Source: Pomacea canaliculata
Taxonomy: Eukaryota; Mollusca; Gastropoda; Architaenioglossa; Ampullariidae
Length of the DNA stretch: 64,000 nt
Direction: 5' to 3'
Assembly: GCF_003073045.1 (NCBI RefSeq)
Contig: NC_037598.1
Coordinates: forward strand, 13,368,486-13,432,485
The translations under genes and the position numbers were made by a program. Below the pieces are notes generated by a model. It was not told the origin of the DNA. It did no database searches and saw only the letters and a program-made list of their open reading frames with translations. Position 1 is the stretch's first letter. Every line of letters begins with the position of its first letter. Positions 13,090 through 25,375 of the stretch are shown here, piece after piece.

Positions 13090-14412
13090 GGGGGATGACA
13101 AAAACGTGTTACCTCTGATGTGAGGACGTTTTGCTTTTTACAATTGATGTTGTACTTAAAAATGTTGCACATTTTTTTATGAAACATAAAATAGTGCCCG
13201 CGGGATCTGGAAACTAAATGCCGTTTCTCGAACATCTTACTCTCGCTTCATGACTACGGCCCCTGTAGGCTAGTAACATACAGAAAACAATAGGGTGCAA
13301 GGTTTCATATCGTTTGTTGTTATTCGGCTTAGTATTAACATTTCATGTTTACATGGTTAGAGTCAATTATATCAAACATTATTAAATGCTAGCATCGTTA
13401 AAGGTTATTGTTTTATATAGTTATTATTGCAACTGTGTTTCTGTTGCCTCTAGCTTATTATAACTAACACACACACAGAAAGAGCGAGGGAGAAAGAGAG
13501 GAGGGGAGGAAAATGATCCCTCTATGATTAATTTACCACAGATCTTTTATACGCGAAAAATAAACGTGTGTAACACCATGAATCATAACAATATATATCT
13601 GCCTAAGTAAAATAATCTGCCCAAGGCAAAGATAGCTCAATAATAGTCAACTTGAAGTGTTCAGTTATGTATGATGATGTTTAAAGAGGTGAAATTAAAA
13701 CTGTTGATTGTCTAATTAGTTATCAATAGTTATATATTATATGCTTCAAATGATTATATATTATTGTCAAAATAATTAACTTCGGCTTTATTTCTGGTCA
13801 CTGAGAGTTCCTCAGATTTTCTAAACAAAAGTGTAGATGGTGTCCAGATTTGACCATATTGTCACAAAACATTATTTCCCCATACCATAGGAACAATAGT
13901 TTGATGTTGTATGAACAACAGTTGAAAGGCAGCTATTTCTACATAATACAGTTATGACGATTTGCTTATGCAGTTGCAAGGCAGTGAAATCTAAGTTACT
14001 ATAGCCTATAAAGTGTGGAAAGTGCAGGATTTAACATAATGGGAATCTTTTTTTTTACATTCTTTGTATATAACATGCGGGGGCGCAAATAACCAGGACC
14101 ACACTTTTTTAGAGTGTAAACCATTCCGGTAAATTGGTAATCATTTCTAGATCGGTTTTTTTGCCCTTGTTCGTCCGCATATATTTTTTTCTTTTCTGGG
14201 AGCGAAAATGATAGCAAGTTGCAATCAAGTAACTAAAGTACGTATACCTATAACGTGGAAAGTATGCTTAGCTCGATATATTGTTTACAAAATGTTAGAA
14301 ATGCTCCCAAACATATTAATTTACATCACTTAAAGTTCTGAGAGAAAGAAGAAATGCTGAGAGAAGACCCTGAAAAAGGAAATTCAGAAGCAAACACATA
14401 GACATGCACACT
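13090..14412. other. 3' UTR and downstream sequence of the EGF/lectin gene
   Basis: AT-rich non-coding sequence. A polyadenylation signal AATAAA at 13559-13564 is a plausible end for the transcript that uses the exon at 12953-13089. No other gene is seen before the assembly gap. Confidence 0.45.
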
Positions 14413-14512
14413 NNNNNNNNNNNNNNNNNNNNNNNNNNNNNNNNNNNNNNNNNNNNNNNNNNNNNNNNNNNNNNNNNNNNNNNNNNNNNNNNNNNNNNNN
14501 NNNNNNNNNNNN
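14413..14512. other. Assembly gap of 100 Ns
   Basis: Exactly 100 N bases, the usual placeholder for a scaffold join of unknown size. Order and orientation of everything to the right relative to the left therefore rest on scaffolding alone. Confidence 0.99.
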
Positions 14513-16368
14513 ACAGTATATGAGGACAACTTAGAGCCAAAATCGTTCGCTCCCAGTATAGCAGTCACTAAGCGTGGTAACTTGTTGCACCAATATCAGA
14601 TGCGAGCACAATGGGAGAACGAGCAGTGTGAAGAATACAGCAAAAGTTTCAGTCACACCTGGCCAAACAATATAACAAATCGTGAACCTCAGTTCTACCC
14701 ATACACCAGCTTCATGTATATTTGTAGTAACTGTAGTTTCACTGAAGCTTTACACCGCATGTATTAAGTTCTGCTTTACTGTCTGCTGCTGGGGTTCATT
14801 CGAACTGAATTGTAACTCTCGTTGCACGAAAGTTTTGAAACTATGGCCAATGCCAATAGGAAAAGGCAGAGGGTGGCCGTGAGGGTAGATATCTACAGAT
14901 GGACGGATGTTACACCCATGCCCAGTAACGCGTGTCCGTGCTGACAGAACGCATGACAGCCTGTAACGCATGATGACGATGAGGACGCGCAGGATAGGAG
15001 ACTAGGTTCGCCGGACGCACGTTGGGGCGGGAGGCTTAGTCATGTTATAGGGGGGGGACCGGACAGATCGTGACGTGAGCCGGGCAAACGAAGGACGAGG
15101 AGTGAGAGATATCGCGCCTAACATGTGGCCGGGTGGCCGGAAAGGGCCTGACGATCATGAGAAGGCACAAAATTGTTCAGTACTTCGTTGCAGATTTTGT
15201 GTTCTGGCGTCGTGTATTGTGCTCTGTCTAATGTTTTAGGTCGAGAATAGTTCAGTACAAACTATTCGCTACTTAAATCTGCGAAATGATACGATTCAAT
15301 AATAACTATGATAAAATGATTATGTGTCATGAGGAATGATTGAGAGTAGAGTAATAATAATTGATGATAATGATCTTCAAAGGGAGAAAACTGGTGGATA
15401 CGCACCAAAAAATAGGGGCATAGAGTAGAACGCTACGTAATCTGAACGACCAATCTGCGGTGGATATCCTCCACGTTGAGTTCGATACGGCTGAATGGTG
15501 GCCAGAGAGACTCACACGGCGGTATGCTACCGCATTCGACGAACTTCGGTTATAGAACGACTTATGATAGCGAGGGTGCCGTATCAGAGCTTTGTATTAC
15601 TCGCGCAAACAATATATGAGATTTGAGGGACGTGATGGCTAAGATATCAGAATCTATCGTGAATGGACACTGGGCGAGTCCCGACTGACGTGTTGAAAGA
15701 TATCGTCGATTGGTAAATAACAAGTGTTTGAACACATAAAACCTTTCAAAACGCAAGCTTTTAGTAGCATCATTCCCATACATGTACTCGGAATTGTTCT
15801 ACATTTAAGATTTTTAGCTTATTATATATAAACACCAAGATGAATTAGATAGAACGCTGAGTAAGAGTGTCATAGAAGAAGAGTCTTGCAAGTGAAGACT
15901 TATGGAGAAGCAGGGATGAAGGCAGACAACAGGTTAAAGCTGGTTCTCTAGTGCGAACAAACTATATGTAGAAGCAGAGAAAGAGTTCTAAGATAAAATT
16001 GCACAAAAGTGAAGTTGGTGTTGTTCTATCGCTGGTGCAATGTCGACCTGTTAGATCTGCAGAATGTTGTTTATGAGGACTGACTGCGGAGCGTTTATTC
16101 AGGGAGGAGATGGTGCTTCTTAACATATGAATCCTAGCAAACAAGATAGCTGAAACAGCACTCGGGAATAAAGATATTTGCTTATTAAGACCGGAAACCA
16201 CCTTTGTCTACAAGTTTTGTTTGCCTCAGACTCGTTGAGCTTGTATTTTCTGTAAAAAGATCGTTTTAAGATTTTAAATAGAGAGATGTCTGCGTGTATA
16301 AGTAATGGAATGCTGTCTCTAAACGTGTGTGACCACAAATTGTTGCTTTTATACTGTTTGCTAACTAG
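14513..16368. other. Gene-free stretch after the gap
   Basis: Short open frames without family signal. A GC-richer patch with a G-run lies at about 14870-15160. No exon was supported. Confidence 0.35.
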
Positions 16369-17551
16369 TGACGGTAAAATCTGATAAAATGCAGATATGC
16401 ACGCAAGTTTTTTATTTCAACGACTGGGGTCCCGAATAGAACAAGAAGAGCAAAAAAAAAGACAACAAACTTATTACGTAAAGAGCGCACGCCCACCAAA
16501 GTGTAAAGCAGGTAAGTTGTGTCCTGGTCTACTGATGTCAGAGAGAAATGCCACACAAATCAAAACAAACATATAGTCCACCACAGGACGTTTAGGAATG
16601 GTCATTCAAGGCAACATTTGGTGCATATCCTAGGGAGTCTTTTCTTAAGGCTAGTCACACCGGTCGAAAAAAAGTTTTTTGTTTCACAGGATAGCTTCTC
16701 GAGTGGTCTTTTTTTTAATTTTCTATTTACCACCTTTTTATCATCTATTTAACGCCTTGAATCTAGCTTTCATAAAACTTGTTTTACTGCAGGAAAAAAT
16801 ACGCTAGAATGATCTTTCTCCTCAGTTAACTTAAACAGACCACAGCTAAAATGAGTGGTTTGGTTTGTCTTCAACAGCAATGTGAAGTCATATCTGACAA
16901 TGTATCATTTGACATACATGTATCTTTCTGTCTCCAACTGCAGTCCCTGCCGTGATGGATCAACGTGTCAAGGGTAGACAGTTTATTATACTTTATCATC
17001 TTAGGACACTTCTAGACATTCTAATTACACAACAGAAAAAAAGGTTGTTAAATGTTGAAAGGTCGAATTGCATAACAGCGGTAGGTTACATTACTACAAA
17101 TTGTAATACCTGATCGAAAGTAAAGTTGACTTTGTAGAAGAAATGAGAAATGACATTTCATTTTGAGCTTAACGCCTGTAGATATCTTTGTATGTGTGTG
17201 TTTTTCGTCGCGTGTCCTTATAATGAAAGAACATTTGATGCCATTTCCTCTTTCGCTCGATAGTGATAAAAATTTTGCGTAAAGGATTTTAAAAAATTCT
17301 AACTTTGAACTCTATGTCTTATTGTGTGTTTCTATCGGTGTGATGTGATTATAGTATAATTATATGTTGTTCAAAGGATGGAGAGAAGTAACGTGGCTTG
17401 GAGCAGATGTCCTGAGGTCAACTTACAGTACTGTAAACTAAAATTTCTTTTCGCCGTCTAAACTTCAAGGCATCCAAACCCAAATCCCCCTTGCTGACAA
17501 CGCTCTGTTCACTTCCATTTGTAGCAAACTTGCTGGCAATGTCATAATAAA
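16369..17551 (+). pseudogene. Decayed inverted copy of the PLAT gene 3' end
   Basis: On the plus strand this matches the reverse complement of the two PLAT blocks. There is a CTAACTAG acceptor, then an exon at about 16369-16511 with the equivalent of the F-N-W-V-P stretch and the same end (GCAG|GTAAGT). The intron shares CAGAGAGAAATGCCACACAA. The last exon starts near 16945 with TGATGGATCAACGTG, and the conserved poly(A) signal AATAAA is at 17546-17551. The exon has an in-frame TAG after WGPE in one frame and an apparent extra base at TGGGG, so the domain is broken. The first PLAT exon was not found upstream. Confidence 0.65.
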
Positions 17552-17941
17552 GAACGTGCTGTTCAGGATGAATTTTCTTTACGATATTTCAGTGAGTGTG
17601 AAAACAAAATTTACTGGCATATCTGTAAAAACGATCTAGACAAGTTAGAAAAGCAAAAACAGCCACGGTAAAAAAAATTAACAAAAAAAATATAAAAAAC
17701 AACAACAAAACTAAAAGAAATTAAAAGAACAAAGAAAGCAAACAAAAGAATTTTTAAAAACCCTTGTGCCTCACTAGACACCGGGCGAAACCGTTTTTGA
17801 TGTGTGAACATTCTGTCCCTGGTGCGTGATTCTTGTTACCTACGGGCTATGTGCGAATGTCGAATTCCAATAAACAATCAAAGTTTTTTAGTGCTAGAGG
17901 CTATTTTATGTAATAAAAAGTTGACCTTCGGTTTCCTACAG

Positions 17942-18477
17942 CAAAAAAGAAAGGCGATTTTGAATGTCAGTCCAAGGAGATGTGAGTGTCTGAATCTGCA
18001 GCAAACTAATCGAGACCTTACCGACATTGTGCATAATAACATCAACATGAGCAGGAACTTCATTATACTAAGTAGTAACATATTCAGTTGAATCAATATC
18101 TTCTGTGAACAATTAGTTAGATGGAACTCTTTTTTCACGCACATCTAGTTTTAAAACATTCAGCGTTTGTTCACATGCTGTTTTATAAGTTAAACAGCTA
18201 GGACAGAAATATTTTATCTTATGTGATATTCAAGTAAAGAAGCGTAGGACGTTGCCACCACACTTAGTCGTATCAGTTTCTCTACCCAACAAGTGGGATT
18301 TAAATGTGCGGCCACTCAATTGTTGTTTGTGTGGTTTATGTTTACAGAAATACAGCACCAGACTACAATGTAGATGATCCAGTACAGTTAGGGTTGTCCC
18401 ACATAGCAGACAGTAGTCAGACCGAGACAAGAAAGTACATTAAGGTTCCAGACGTGTCCGGTTCTAACACAGTCTAA
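17942..18477 (+). CDS. Alternative or orphan C-terminal tail exons of a membrane receptor
   Basis: Two phase-linked exons: 17942-17981 (acceptor TTTCCTACAG, donor GTGAGT) and 18348-18477 (acceptor TTTATGTTTACAG, stop TAA 18475-18477). They encode KKKGDFECQSKE joined to a 42-residue tail containing YNVDDPVQLGLSHIADSS and ending VPDVSGSNTV. The entry phase (1) is exactly what the EGF/lectin gene's exon at 12061-12098 (ending KPKA, phase 1) needs. The two could therefore be an alternative cytoplasmic tail of that gene, with the exon at 12953 skipped. Equally they could belong to a paralogue whose other exons are missing in the assembly gap. The terminal NTV resembles a class I PDZ ligand; this is an inference. 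Confidence 0.55.
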
Positions 18478-20400
18478 GATACAATATAGTGACATCAGCA
18501 GCTACTTACAATGGTTAATTTAGTATTCATGGCAGACAAGCTTCTTACTCCGCCTTTGTAACTTCAGCAAGTCTATAATTTACCCTACAAAGTCTTTTGA
18601 TATTGTGACGGTAACGGGGTGGATTGAAGCGGGGTGGAGTAGACAAACACCAGAGGTCGTTGACGACTGGAGAGCAGGAACAAATGTCAATCTTCACAAC
18701 TCTACTGCTGTGGTGCAGGGAGCGAGGAGAGTGGAAGGACTGGTCGTGAGAAAGTTCAGGTGAGAGACTGACTAGAGCGAGCAGTGCCAGGTGACTGGCA
18801 CCATCGTCACCAACGTAGAGGAACAGTAAGACTTCCTACTCCTTAAAGAAGAATTACTCAGGTAAGAGCAAAATGTTGAACTGTATTAAGAAACTGAAGA
18901 AGAATCTTTGAGAAACGAACTGGTAGAGTGGGATATTAGTATTAAGTAGCGATGCTGGCACCCCGGAGTATTGTAGGTGCTAGCGTGGTTTGATGTGCAC
19001 CCTGGAGTATTCCAACCACTTTGACTGTGTGTTTTTTTTTGCTGCTGTGTCAAATTAGTTGATTTGAGTTTACATGCATAGATTTTCCATGCCTATCAGG
19101 AGGTTACTGTAGTTATGATTCATGCCCCTGATGACTAGGAGGAGGTATAAGTGTGATAACTTGTTGCCTGTAAAACTCGGACTGGTAGCAGACAACATGT
19201 ATCTGAGAAAGAACCATTACTAGTGTTTCAGGTTATAAAGAATATAAACAAATGATTTATCTGGTTCTTTAGACTAGTTACTTAAGAAGGATAGAAGTTA
19301 ACTCGAATTTTATTCCACCTGTTGATACGTGAATTCGGTACATCTAATATTATAATATTGTTGTTGACTTTGAGATGGGAACGGTACATCCACCTAAAAG
19401 TGATTGCGCGATTGTAGGTGATTGAGAGCTGGAGGAATATTGAGTTAGGTATAGGCGTCGGAGACGGAAGGTGTGGAAAAGATAACTGGTCTCTGACCAC
19501 CTCAGGTTTACTTTGTGGTGATTGTTACAGTCTCGCTTACTGAGTTTGGCTCGCCGATCTTTTTCCGTTGTGGATCCTTGCGCCATCGTGATATCACTAA
19601 TAGAGACCTCATATTCTATACTAACATCTTAAATAGACAAAATCGTTCATGAATGCGTTCTAAACTAAATAAGTCTGTCGAATTAATGGTACAAAATCCA
19701 AGCGGTTTTTTCTAATGGGTGGACGTTTTAGATGGGGGAAGAAGGAAAGGGGAAAGGAGGAGTGCGCGTATAGAAAAAAAGTTAAGGTAACGTAAACCAT
19801 ATTGTTTCGTTCCGCCAGTGATTGGCAAATGTTCAGTCGTGCGAATCAAAATTGGACAAACTGCAAACAAACTGTCGCCACAGAGAAAACTTTGTGGTTA
19901 GTCGTTTGCTTTATAATCGAAAGAGCAGCTGATTTCTTCAAGTGTGGTATTGATTGTTATCTTGGAAGGGGGCCTACTCTGTTGCTTGACGCCCGCTCAC
20001 AATCAATCTCTCTATTTTTTTGACGTTTTGAATTCTACGGGATTTACGCTTACTCAAGCTTGTGCCACGAATGGTTATATGTTACCATCATAGTTGATGG
20101 AGGAGCACTCGCCTAGAGACAGCCCGCTAAGTGTCCCTGTACGGAGAACTATCTACTTTCTACAACGCCAAATACCGCGCTCCCATTATGTGACCCGTTG
20201 GTTAATCTATTAGATAAAGTCCAAACCGCAACTGAAACGGACTCAGCGTGGGCCAATCGGGACTATCTTGCTCCGGAGATAAACACATCCCTTCAGTTGA
20301 CTGGTATGGTCCCTACCTTAGGTAGATCTTTACACCGCAATACCTAGTGAATCGGCGATATGATCCCATGATTCGTGCCTATGAGGCAGTGTAGTGTAGT
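18478..20400. other. Gene-free stretch with possible LTR remnant
   Basis: No exon is supported. The segment from 18607 (GTGACGGTAACGGGGTGG) resembles the start of the solo LTR at 37278 only in its first dozen bases, which is too little to call. A minus-strand open frame at 19350-19586 has no recognisable family. Confidence 0.3.
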
Positions 20401-22600
20401 CCTGTGCGGTGTTGTGCCTGTATCGGGAGACTTCACACTTCGATGTGTTAGACCTGGCGCTGTCTCATGCTCGATTCTACAAGTCGGGGACCTTCTGCTA
20501 TCGCTGCGGGCAGAAGCCACCGCAGCCCCTCTTTGATTTCAATGACATCCGACACAGGGCGGGCAAGTAGAAAAAAGAAACTGAGAGGATCTAGAGGAGG
20601 AGTACCAGACACAGACGTGAAGAGGAGAGTGATGGCCCGGACAATCCCTGCAGCCATCACCCTGTCGGAATGTGCGACTCGTCTCCGACACAGCAAAACA
20701 GGATGACTCTTCTGCGCTCAGTTAAATTACGATGATACTACTGACGCTGTGACTCTTTTTGTTCACTGAAGACATGAGCTAACAGAGAGGAGACTTCGAC
20801 TTGTAGGATACACAAGATTCGATTGACAGGAATGCACAACGACGACCAAACAAGCATTAGGGGGAAGGCTTGTATGCTGTGCCAATATGAGAAATGGCCC
20901 ACGCAAGCTACACATACGAGAACAGCAACTAGTAACCCCCGCCATCTAGCAGATACGACAGTGTCTCTTGCAGGCGCATTATTTACGTCGTGAATTCGGC
21001 CAAAACAATGTGGTCCCGTGCTAGTGTGCCCGGGCCAGACTCAACCTTGAGCTCGACAACATTGCAGACACATATAATCGAGCGACAAAACAAGATCATG
21101 ATCAGGCCTGTGTTTTTTGCTCGTGACTTCAAACCGCCTGTGAGTTCTGTAAGCTGCCCGGATTGTCCCATACATATACGCTACTGTTCAACCGCTGCGA
21201 CGAAAGCTAGACAGGGTGTTTCGGTAATTGTGACCGGGCCCGCTTATGTTGCTACAGATGCCGAGCGCCGCCTGGGCAGATCGAACCACGAACATTGTCA
21301 TGCTGCTACTCACAATACAGACAACCTCCTTAGAGTGAAAAGCCCGAACACTGATGTATTAGGACTGGACAAATTGGAAGCTAACGAGCTGCTCGAGAGA
21401 CTGCTAGAGGTCACTGACTGGATCTGTTCTTCACTTACCTGAAGATCGACTCTTGGACTGTCTGGCAGACACAATCACCTCTACATCACCTTCTGTGAAA
21501 TCGTCATCCATACAAGCAGAATCTGCTAGCTAATCCCGACCAAATAACAAACCATGGCTATGGTAAAAAGAGGACTGAAGCGACCTGATCTCAATGACAC
21601 CGGAAGAAGCGCATACTTTTATGCCATGGCAGACGAAACAAGAAAGTAATAGAAAATCGAAGAACGGAAGTTCAGGTGGCAAAGGCCAATAGAACAACGG
21701 CTAGGGATGACAGTGACAGAAAGAAGGTGAGAAAAGCAATGTAAATAGCGGCAACGCAAGAGGACTGCTTGCGAAGGGCGTGGACCCCATGATGGGCTAG
21801 AGCAAACGCAGACACAAAGTAGTAAAAGTGCTGAGACCCAGTGTCAATTTGATTAATTGAGGACTCAAGATCACCGTGATTTCTACGCGGCGGTTCTGAT
21901 GTGACAGACTTCAGCAATGAACAGAAAAATCTCGTTCTTCACAGTGCGTTCGGGCAGCCACTCGTCACATCTTGTGAGGGAAGATGTTGAGCTCGTAGAA
22001 TTCGCTCTCCATGTGAAGCCACGCGTAACAGCCCCCTGACCCTGAACCACCGTGAGAGGTCAAAATACTCAAGAAAGAGGTAGTGCTAAGGTCCAGCTGA
22101 GTGGTGGTTTTGTAACAAACTTCTTTCCAGCCTCCCTTGACCGCTCCATAGTTGGTCCCCGCGCGTAGTGGAACATACCACCATAAACCAGGGCGAAAGC
22201 AGCCACATGCTACGCAGCGAAACTTGAAAAGATCATTCGACTTGGACTCTCCACGCTCTGAGTGCATGCTGGCGCAAATGTTTGAGAGAGGTTGTGGGAA
22301 GAATTGTTCAAATCCCCACCATGGTCTGATCGAGCTGATCCTTTGCTTCTGCCTACAAGCCACGAAGCAGAGGGTTGTCTAATGCAACTCTCACAGGATG
22401 ATAGGCTTCTTAAATACTTCTACAACACTTGGACACTTCCTGGCACCTATATCGGGTCCTGTTATGATGACTTTTTCGCCAGCGCCTTCAAACACGCGTC
22501 CACCACACTTCTGTACAACGCGCGCTATAGAAACTGGATGTCAACACTGGCCAGATATCTATATCAGATCATATACCTGAAGGACCGACCACAGAGGGTG
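20400..22600. other. GC-richer degenerate block, probably old retroelement sequence
   Basis: Base composition is clearly more GC-rich than the surrounding sequence, and both strands have scattered 60-150 codon open frames that stop abruptly. No motif is secure. Its position directly before reverse-transcriptase remnants suggests decayed retroelement gag/EN regions, but this is an inference only. Confidence 0.3.
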
Positions 22601-23560
22601 GGTTCATGAGTTCCCACCGACAGGTACTATACGGGGTCAGCCAGCTCGTCTGACGAGTTCATTTGTCGATGCTGGAATGGATTCTGTCAGAGTGAGGCAG
22701 AGTCCTCACCCACGGGTACCCTCAGGGATGTGTGCTTTCCCCCATCCTGTTGCTCTGTATATACAAATGGGATTAGTATTAACAGTGCTATTCTCAACTT
22801 GTTAAATATGCAGATGATGACATGGCCCTTGTGGCTGCCTGAAACGACGAGCAGTCCCCTGTCAAGTAACAGTACGGCCTGTTTGGGGAGCAGTTGAGCA
22901 TTGGTTTTGACCGACGCAGTATTCAATGACCGGACCATCTGAACGTTGGACAAAACGGGAGGAGATCGGACGCTTACTGAGAGAGCCTAAAACGTAATGG
23001 AAGAGATGGCACACCCCCTCTCTTCTCACCACCACGCAAACTCAAGGACCGCAGTGTGCAAGAGGCTCGCTGTGTTTAGGTACCGATTGGTACAACATGT
23101 GATCGACGGAAAGCTCTCATTTAGTGACACGTGAACCTAGTGTATCAAAAAGGACCCAGCAACGGCTGTATTCTTCTGAGGAGACTTCGCAGCTCGACGT
23201 CAGCTCTGGGGTGCTGGAGACTGTGTAACAGGTCTCTCTGTTGAGAGCATCTCTCTTAATTCACATCTGCTGCTTATGGGTCATCTACTAGTCAAAGACA
23301 AGGCAAGGCTGGCCAGAAATCATCCACCAGGCAAATAAAATTTTGGTCAAGCACAGCTGCCACTTTCTGACTTGTACCTTCATGCAGTCAGAAGATGGCA
23401 CATAACATCATTTTCGGACCTGCACACCCTCTCCACACTAAGCCTTCCAGCTGTTGCCCTCAGGCAGTTGCGCTATAGAGTAGCACGCATAAGGAAAGCT
23501 GCCTACCAGAGGTCCTATCGTGCCAGCAGCCATCACCATCATCTAAAATAAAGGCACAAG
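22600..23560 (+). pseudogene. Degenerate LINE reverse transcriptase, C-terminal half
   Basis: Recognisable blocks in order: GTLRDVCFPPSCCSVY/GCVLSPILL-type sequence at 22715-22765, KYADDMALVA (the YADD polymerase active-site box) at 22800-22840, and near the end LRQLRYRVARIRKAAYQRSY at 23460-23530. The last of these corresponds to the LPSGRRYRV...R..NSF ending of many LINE ORF2 proteins. Frameshifts and stops separate the blocks, so it is non-functional. Confidence 0.6.
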
Positions 23561-24026
23561 GACTCAGAGGAATCAAACAGAGACTGAAGAAGAGTGAGTG
23601 CTGACAATCTATTGTCAGCCATCACCTCGTGTGTCATTCTTGTCAATGACATTCTTCTGGACGCAGCCGCGGTAAAGTTGAAGAAAAATGAACAATTAGC
23701 AAAATAACAACTGATCAATGCGTGTGTTCATCTACGGTGTCACCGATCACCGCAACTAAAAAAATATATCCATGGTATTCATATTGCCAGGCATAGCGTC
23801 GCACGAAACTGTTTCATACCTACACTTTGTGGAGTTTGTTGCCTGTCTCGCGAGTAAGTCGCTGCGATCTGCGCGGTTCGGACACGATAGGGACTCATTT
23901 CTGGTACTGGTCATCTGACACCACAGACACTGTTACTTCTGGCACCACAGGCATGTGTCACAAAGAGTTCTGTGGTGATGGTTTGGAAGAGTAGCATACC
24001 ACCCTGGCGTTCCTCTTCACTGTCGT

Positions 24027-24266
24027 TCATCCTGAAAGTATGGCGCCTCCCGCAGTTGAATGTCCTTTATCTTGGAGTATACCAAATGATCGTCTAGGTA
24101 CACAAGAAGGACTGAAATTAAACAGTTCGGCATGGTTGGTCTGCATTAACCTCTGGAAAGTGGCTGGTGTGGACGTCAGACCCATTGGCATCCTGGAACG
24201 GGCGTGTTGCCAGCGGCCTAGCCAGTCCTTTTGTTGACAATGTCTTCTCAAGATGACTTCATGCAC
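24027..24266 (-). pseudogene. Ty3/gypsy reverse-transcriptase fragment
   Basis: On the minus strand the segment RMPMGLTSTPATFQRLM is the strongly conserved MPFGL.NAP.TFQRLM box of Ty3/gypsy reverse transcriptases. A block like GILQDKGHSTAGGAILSG nearby resembles the later hinge to the RNase H region. The YLDD box expected between them is missing or scrambled, so this is a degraded, internally deleted copy. Flanking sequence to about 24.9 kb has similar composition but no clear motif. Confidence 0.6.
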
Positions 24267-25029
24267 GGCTGCCTGTACTGCTGCGCCACATCTTCGGTAG
24301 AGTCCATTATCTGATCAAGGACGTTTCTTCCTAGTAGAAGCGACACGCGCCTCCTGCGCTCACTTGTGACCACATCGACGCAGGTCCTTGACCACCAGGA
24401 TAGGAACGTCCTCAGACGCTGGCCGTAAACATGTCCACACCGACCGCCACTCCTGAGTTTGTTTTAGCTGTAAGTCCTGATATGTGCCCTCGTGCCCACT
24501 TCGTCATGACCGTTACGTTACCTCACTGCGGTGTCGAGCAACGCCATCACACAACTGCCATAAATGACAACCTCCGCCGTCGGAACTTTCCAGTCAGGCC
24601 AGCTACACTTTATTTCCTGTCATCCTGTTACGGACGACGGGGGCAGTCCTTTCCCTGACGGTCGGGCTGCAGTCCTCCGAGATGGTGTCAATCGCCGCCA
24701 CTTCGAGCTCTGCGCCGCCTTCCTACCTCGCCTGCTTAAAATTCTGGAGCTTCGCGGCTTATTCGTCGACACACTCATTCACGTTGCTGTGGCACTGATT
24801 CTTTCCGTTCGCCGTACGCCTCCACTAGGACACCAAGATCTTTCTCGCGTATCTCTTGCGTCATGCGGAAGCATCAACACTCGACGTCTGGCAGGTCCCT
24901 CCAGCGAGCTCAAGATGTAACCACGAGCCGCATTCTGACACATCGGGTTTATGGCGAGAGCTAACTCGACCTCTGTTCAATCTCGTCGACACTCGTTGGT
25001 CCACCGGCAAACTACTGAAAGCGGACTAA

Positions 25030-25218
25030 CTAGTATGCTCGTAGAGCCTCTGCCACCCAACGGATAGCATCATGGTCCTCTCTATGTACTAATCTTCTGT
25101 CGTGGCTTCTGCCCGTGATGAACAAATGTTTCTTTTTGTTCAGCAGTGCTTTTAGGCCCTTGGTCACCCAAGGTTTGTTGTTAGGATAAACATACACTGC
25201 CTTGATGGACTGGTGCAA
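25030..25218 (-). pseudogene. LINE fragment, pre-reverse-transcriptase linker
   Basis: The minus-strand frame KAVYVYPNNKPWVTKGLKAL followed by LNKKKHLFITG matches the (F/Y)PNNKPW.T..LK.LLN.KK.AF..GD block that lies between endonuclease and reverse transcriptase in many animal LINEs. Only about 60 codons survive. Confidence 0.6.
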
Positions 25219-25375
25219 TCAACACTATTTTACTCCTCACTTTTACTCCTAACTGTTTGTTAAATGTCTGTATGATTCATGTGAGCAAAGACAAATTTCT
25301 GTCCTCCTGGGCAGACAATAAAGTCTGTTTTGATTTTGATTTTTGATTTTGATTTTGATTTGATTTTTAATTTCA
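25219..25375 (+). mobile_element. 3' tail of a non-LTR retrotransposon with TTTTGAT repeats
   Basis: Plus-strand sequence ending ACAATAAAGTCTGTTTTGAT, followed by several imperfect TTTTGAT repeats, is typical of a LINE 3' end with a short tandem tail. It is on the opposite strand to the neighbouring 25030-25218 fragment, so the two come from different insertions. Confidence 0.5.

Noticed and set aside
15420..15560. Open stretch loosely resembling part of a PLAT domain upstream of the inverted copy
   Set aside because: Similarity was limited to a few residues, with no conserved splice borders, so it was not called as the missing PLAT exon.
18607..18860. Possible second LTR related to the solo LTR
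   Set aside because: Only about a dozen starting bases look alike, and no matching 3' terminus or target duplication was found.
21000..21442. 150-codon plus-strand frame in the GC-rich block
   Set aside because: It has no recognisable domain, no start context and no splice sites, and lies within degenerate retroelement sequence.
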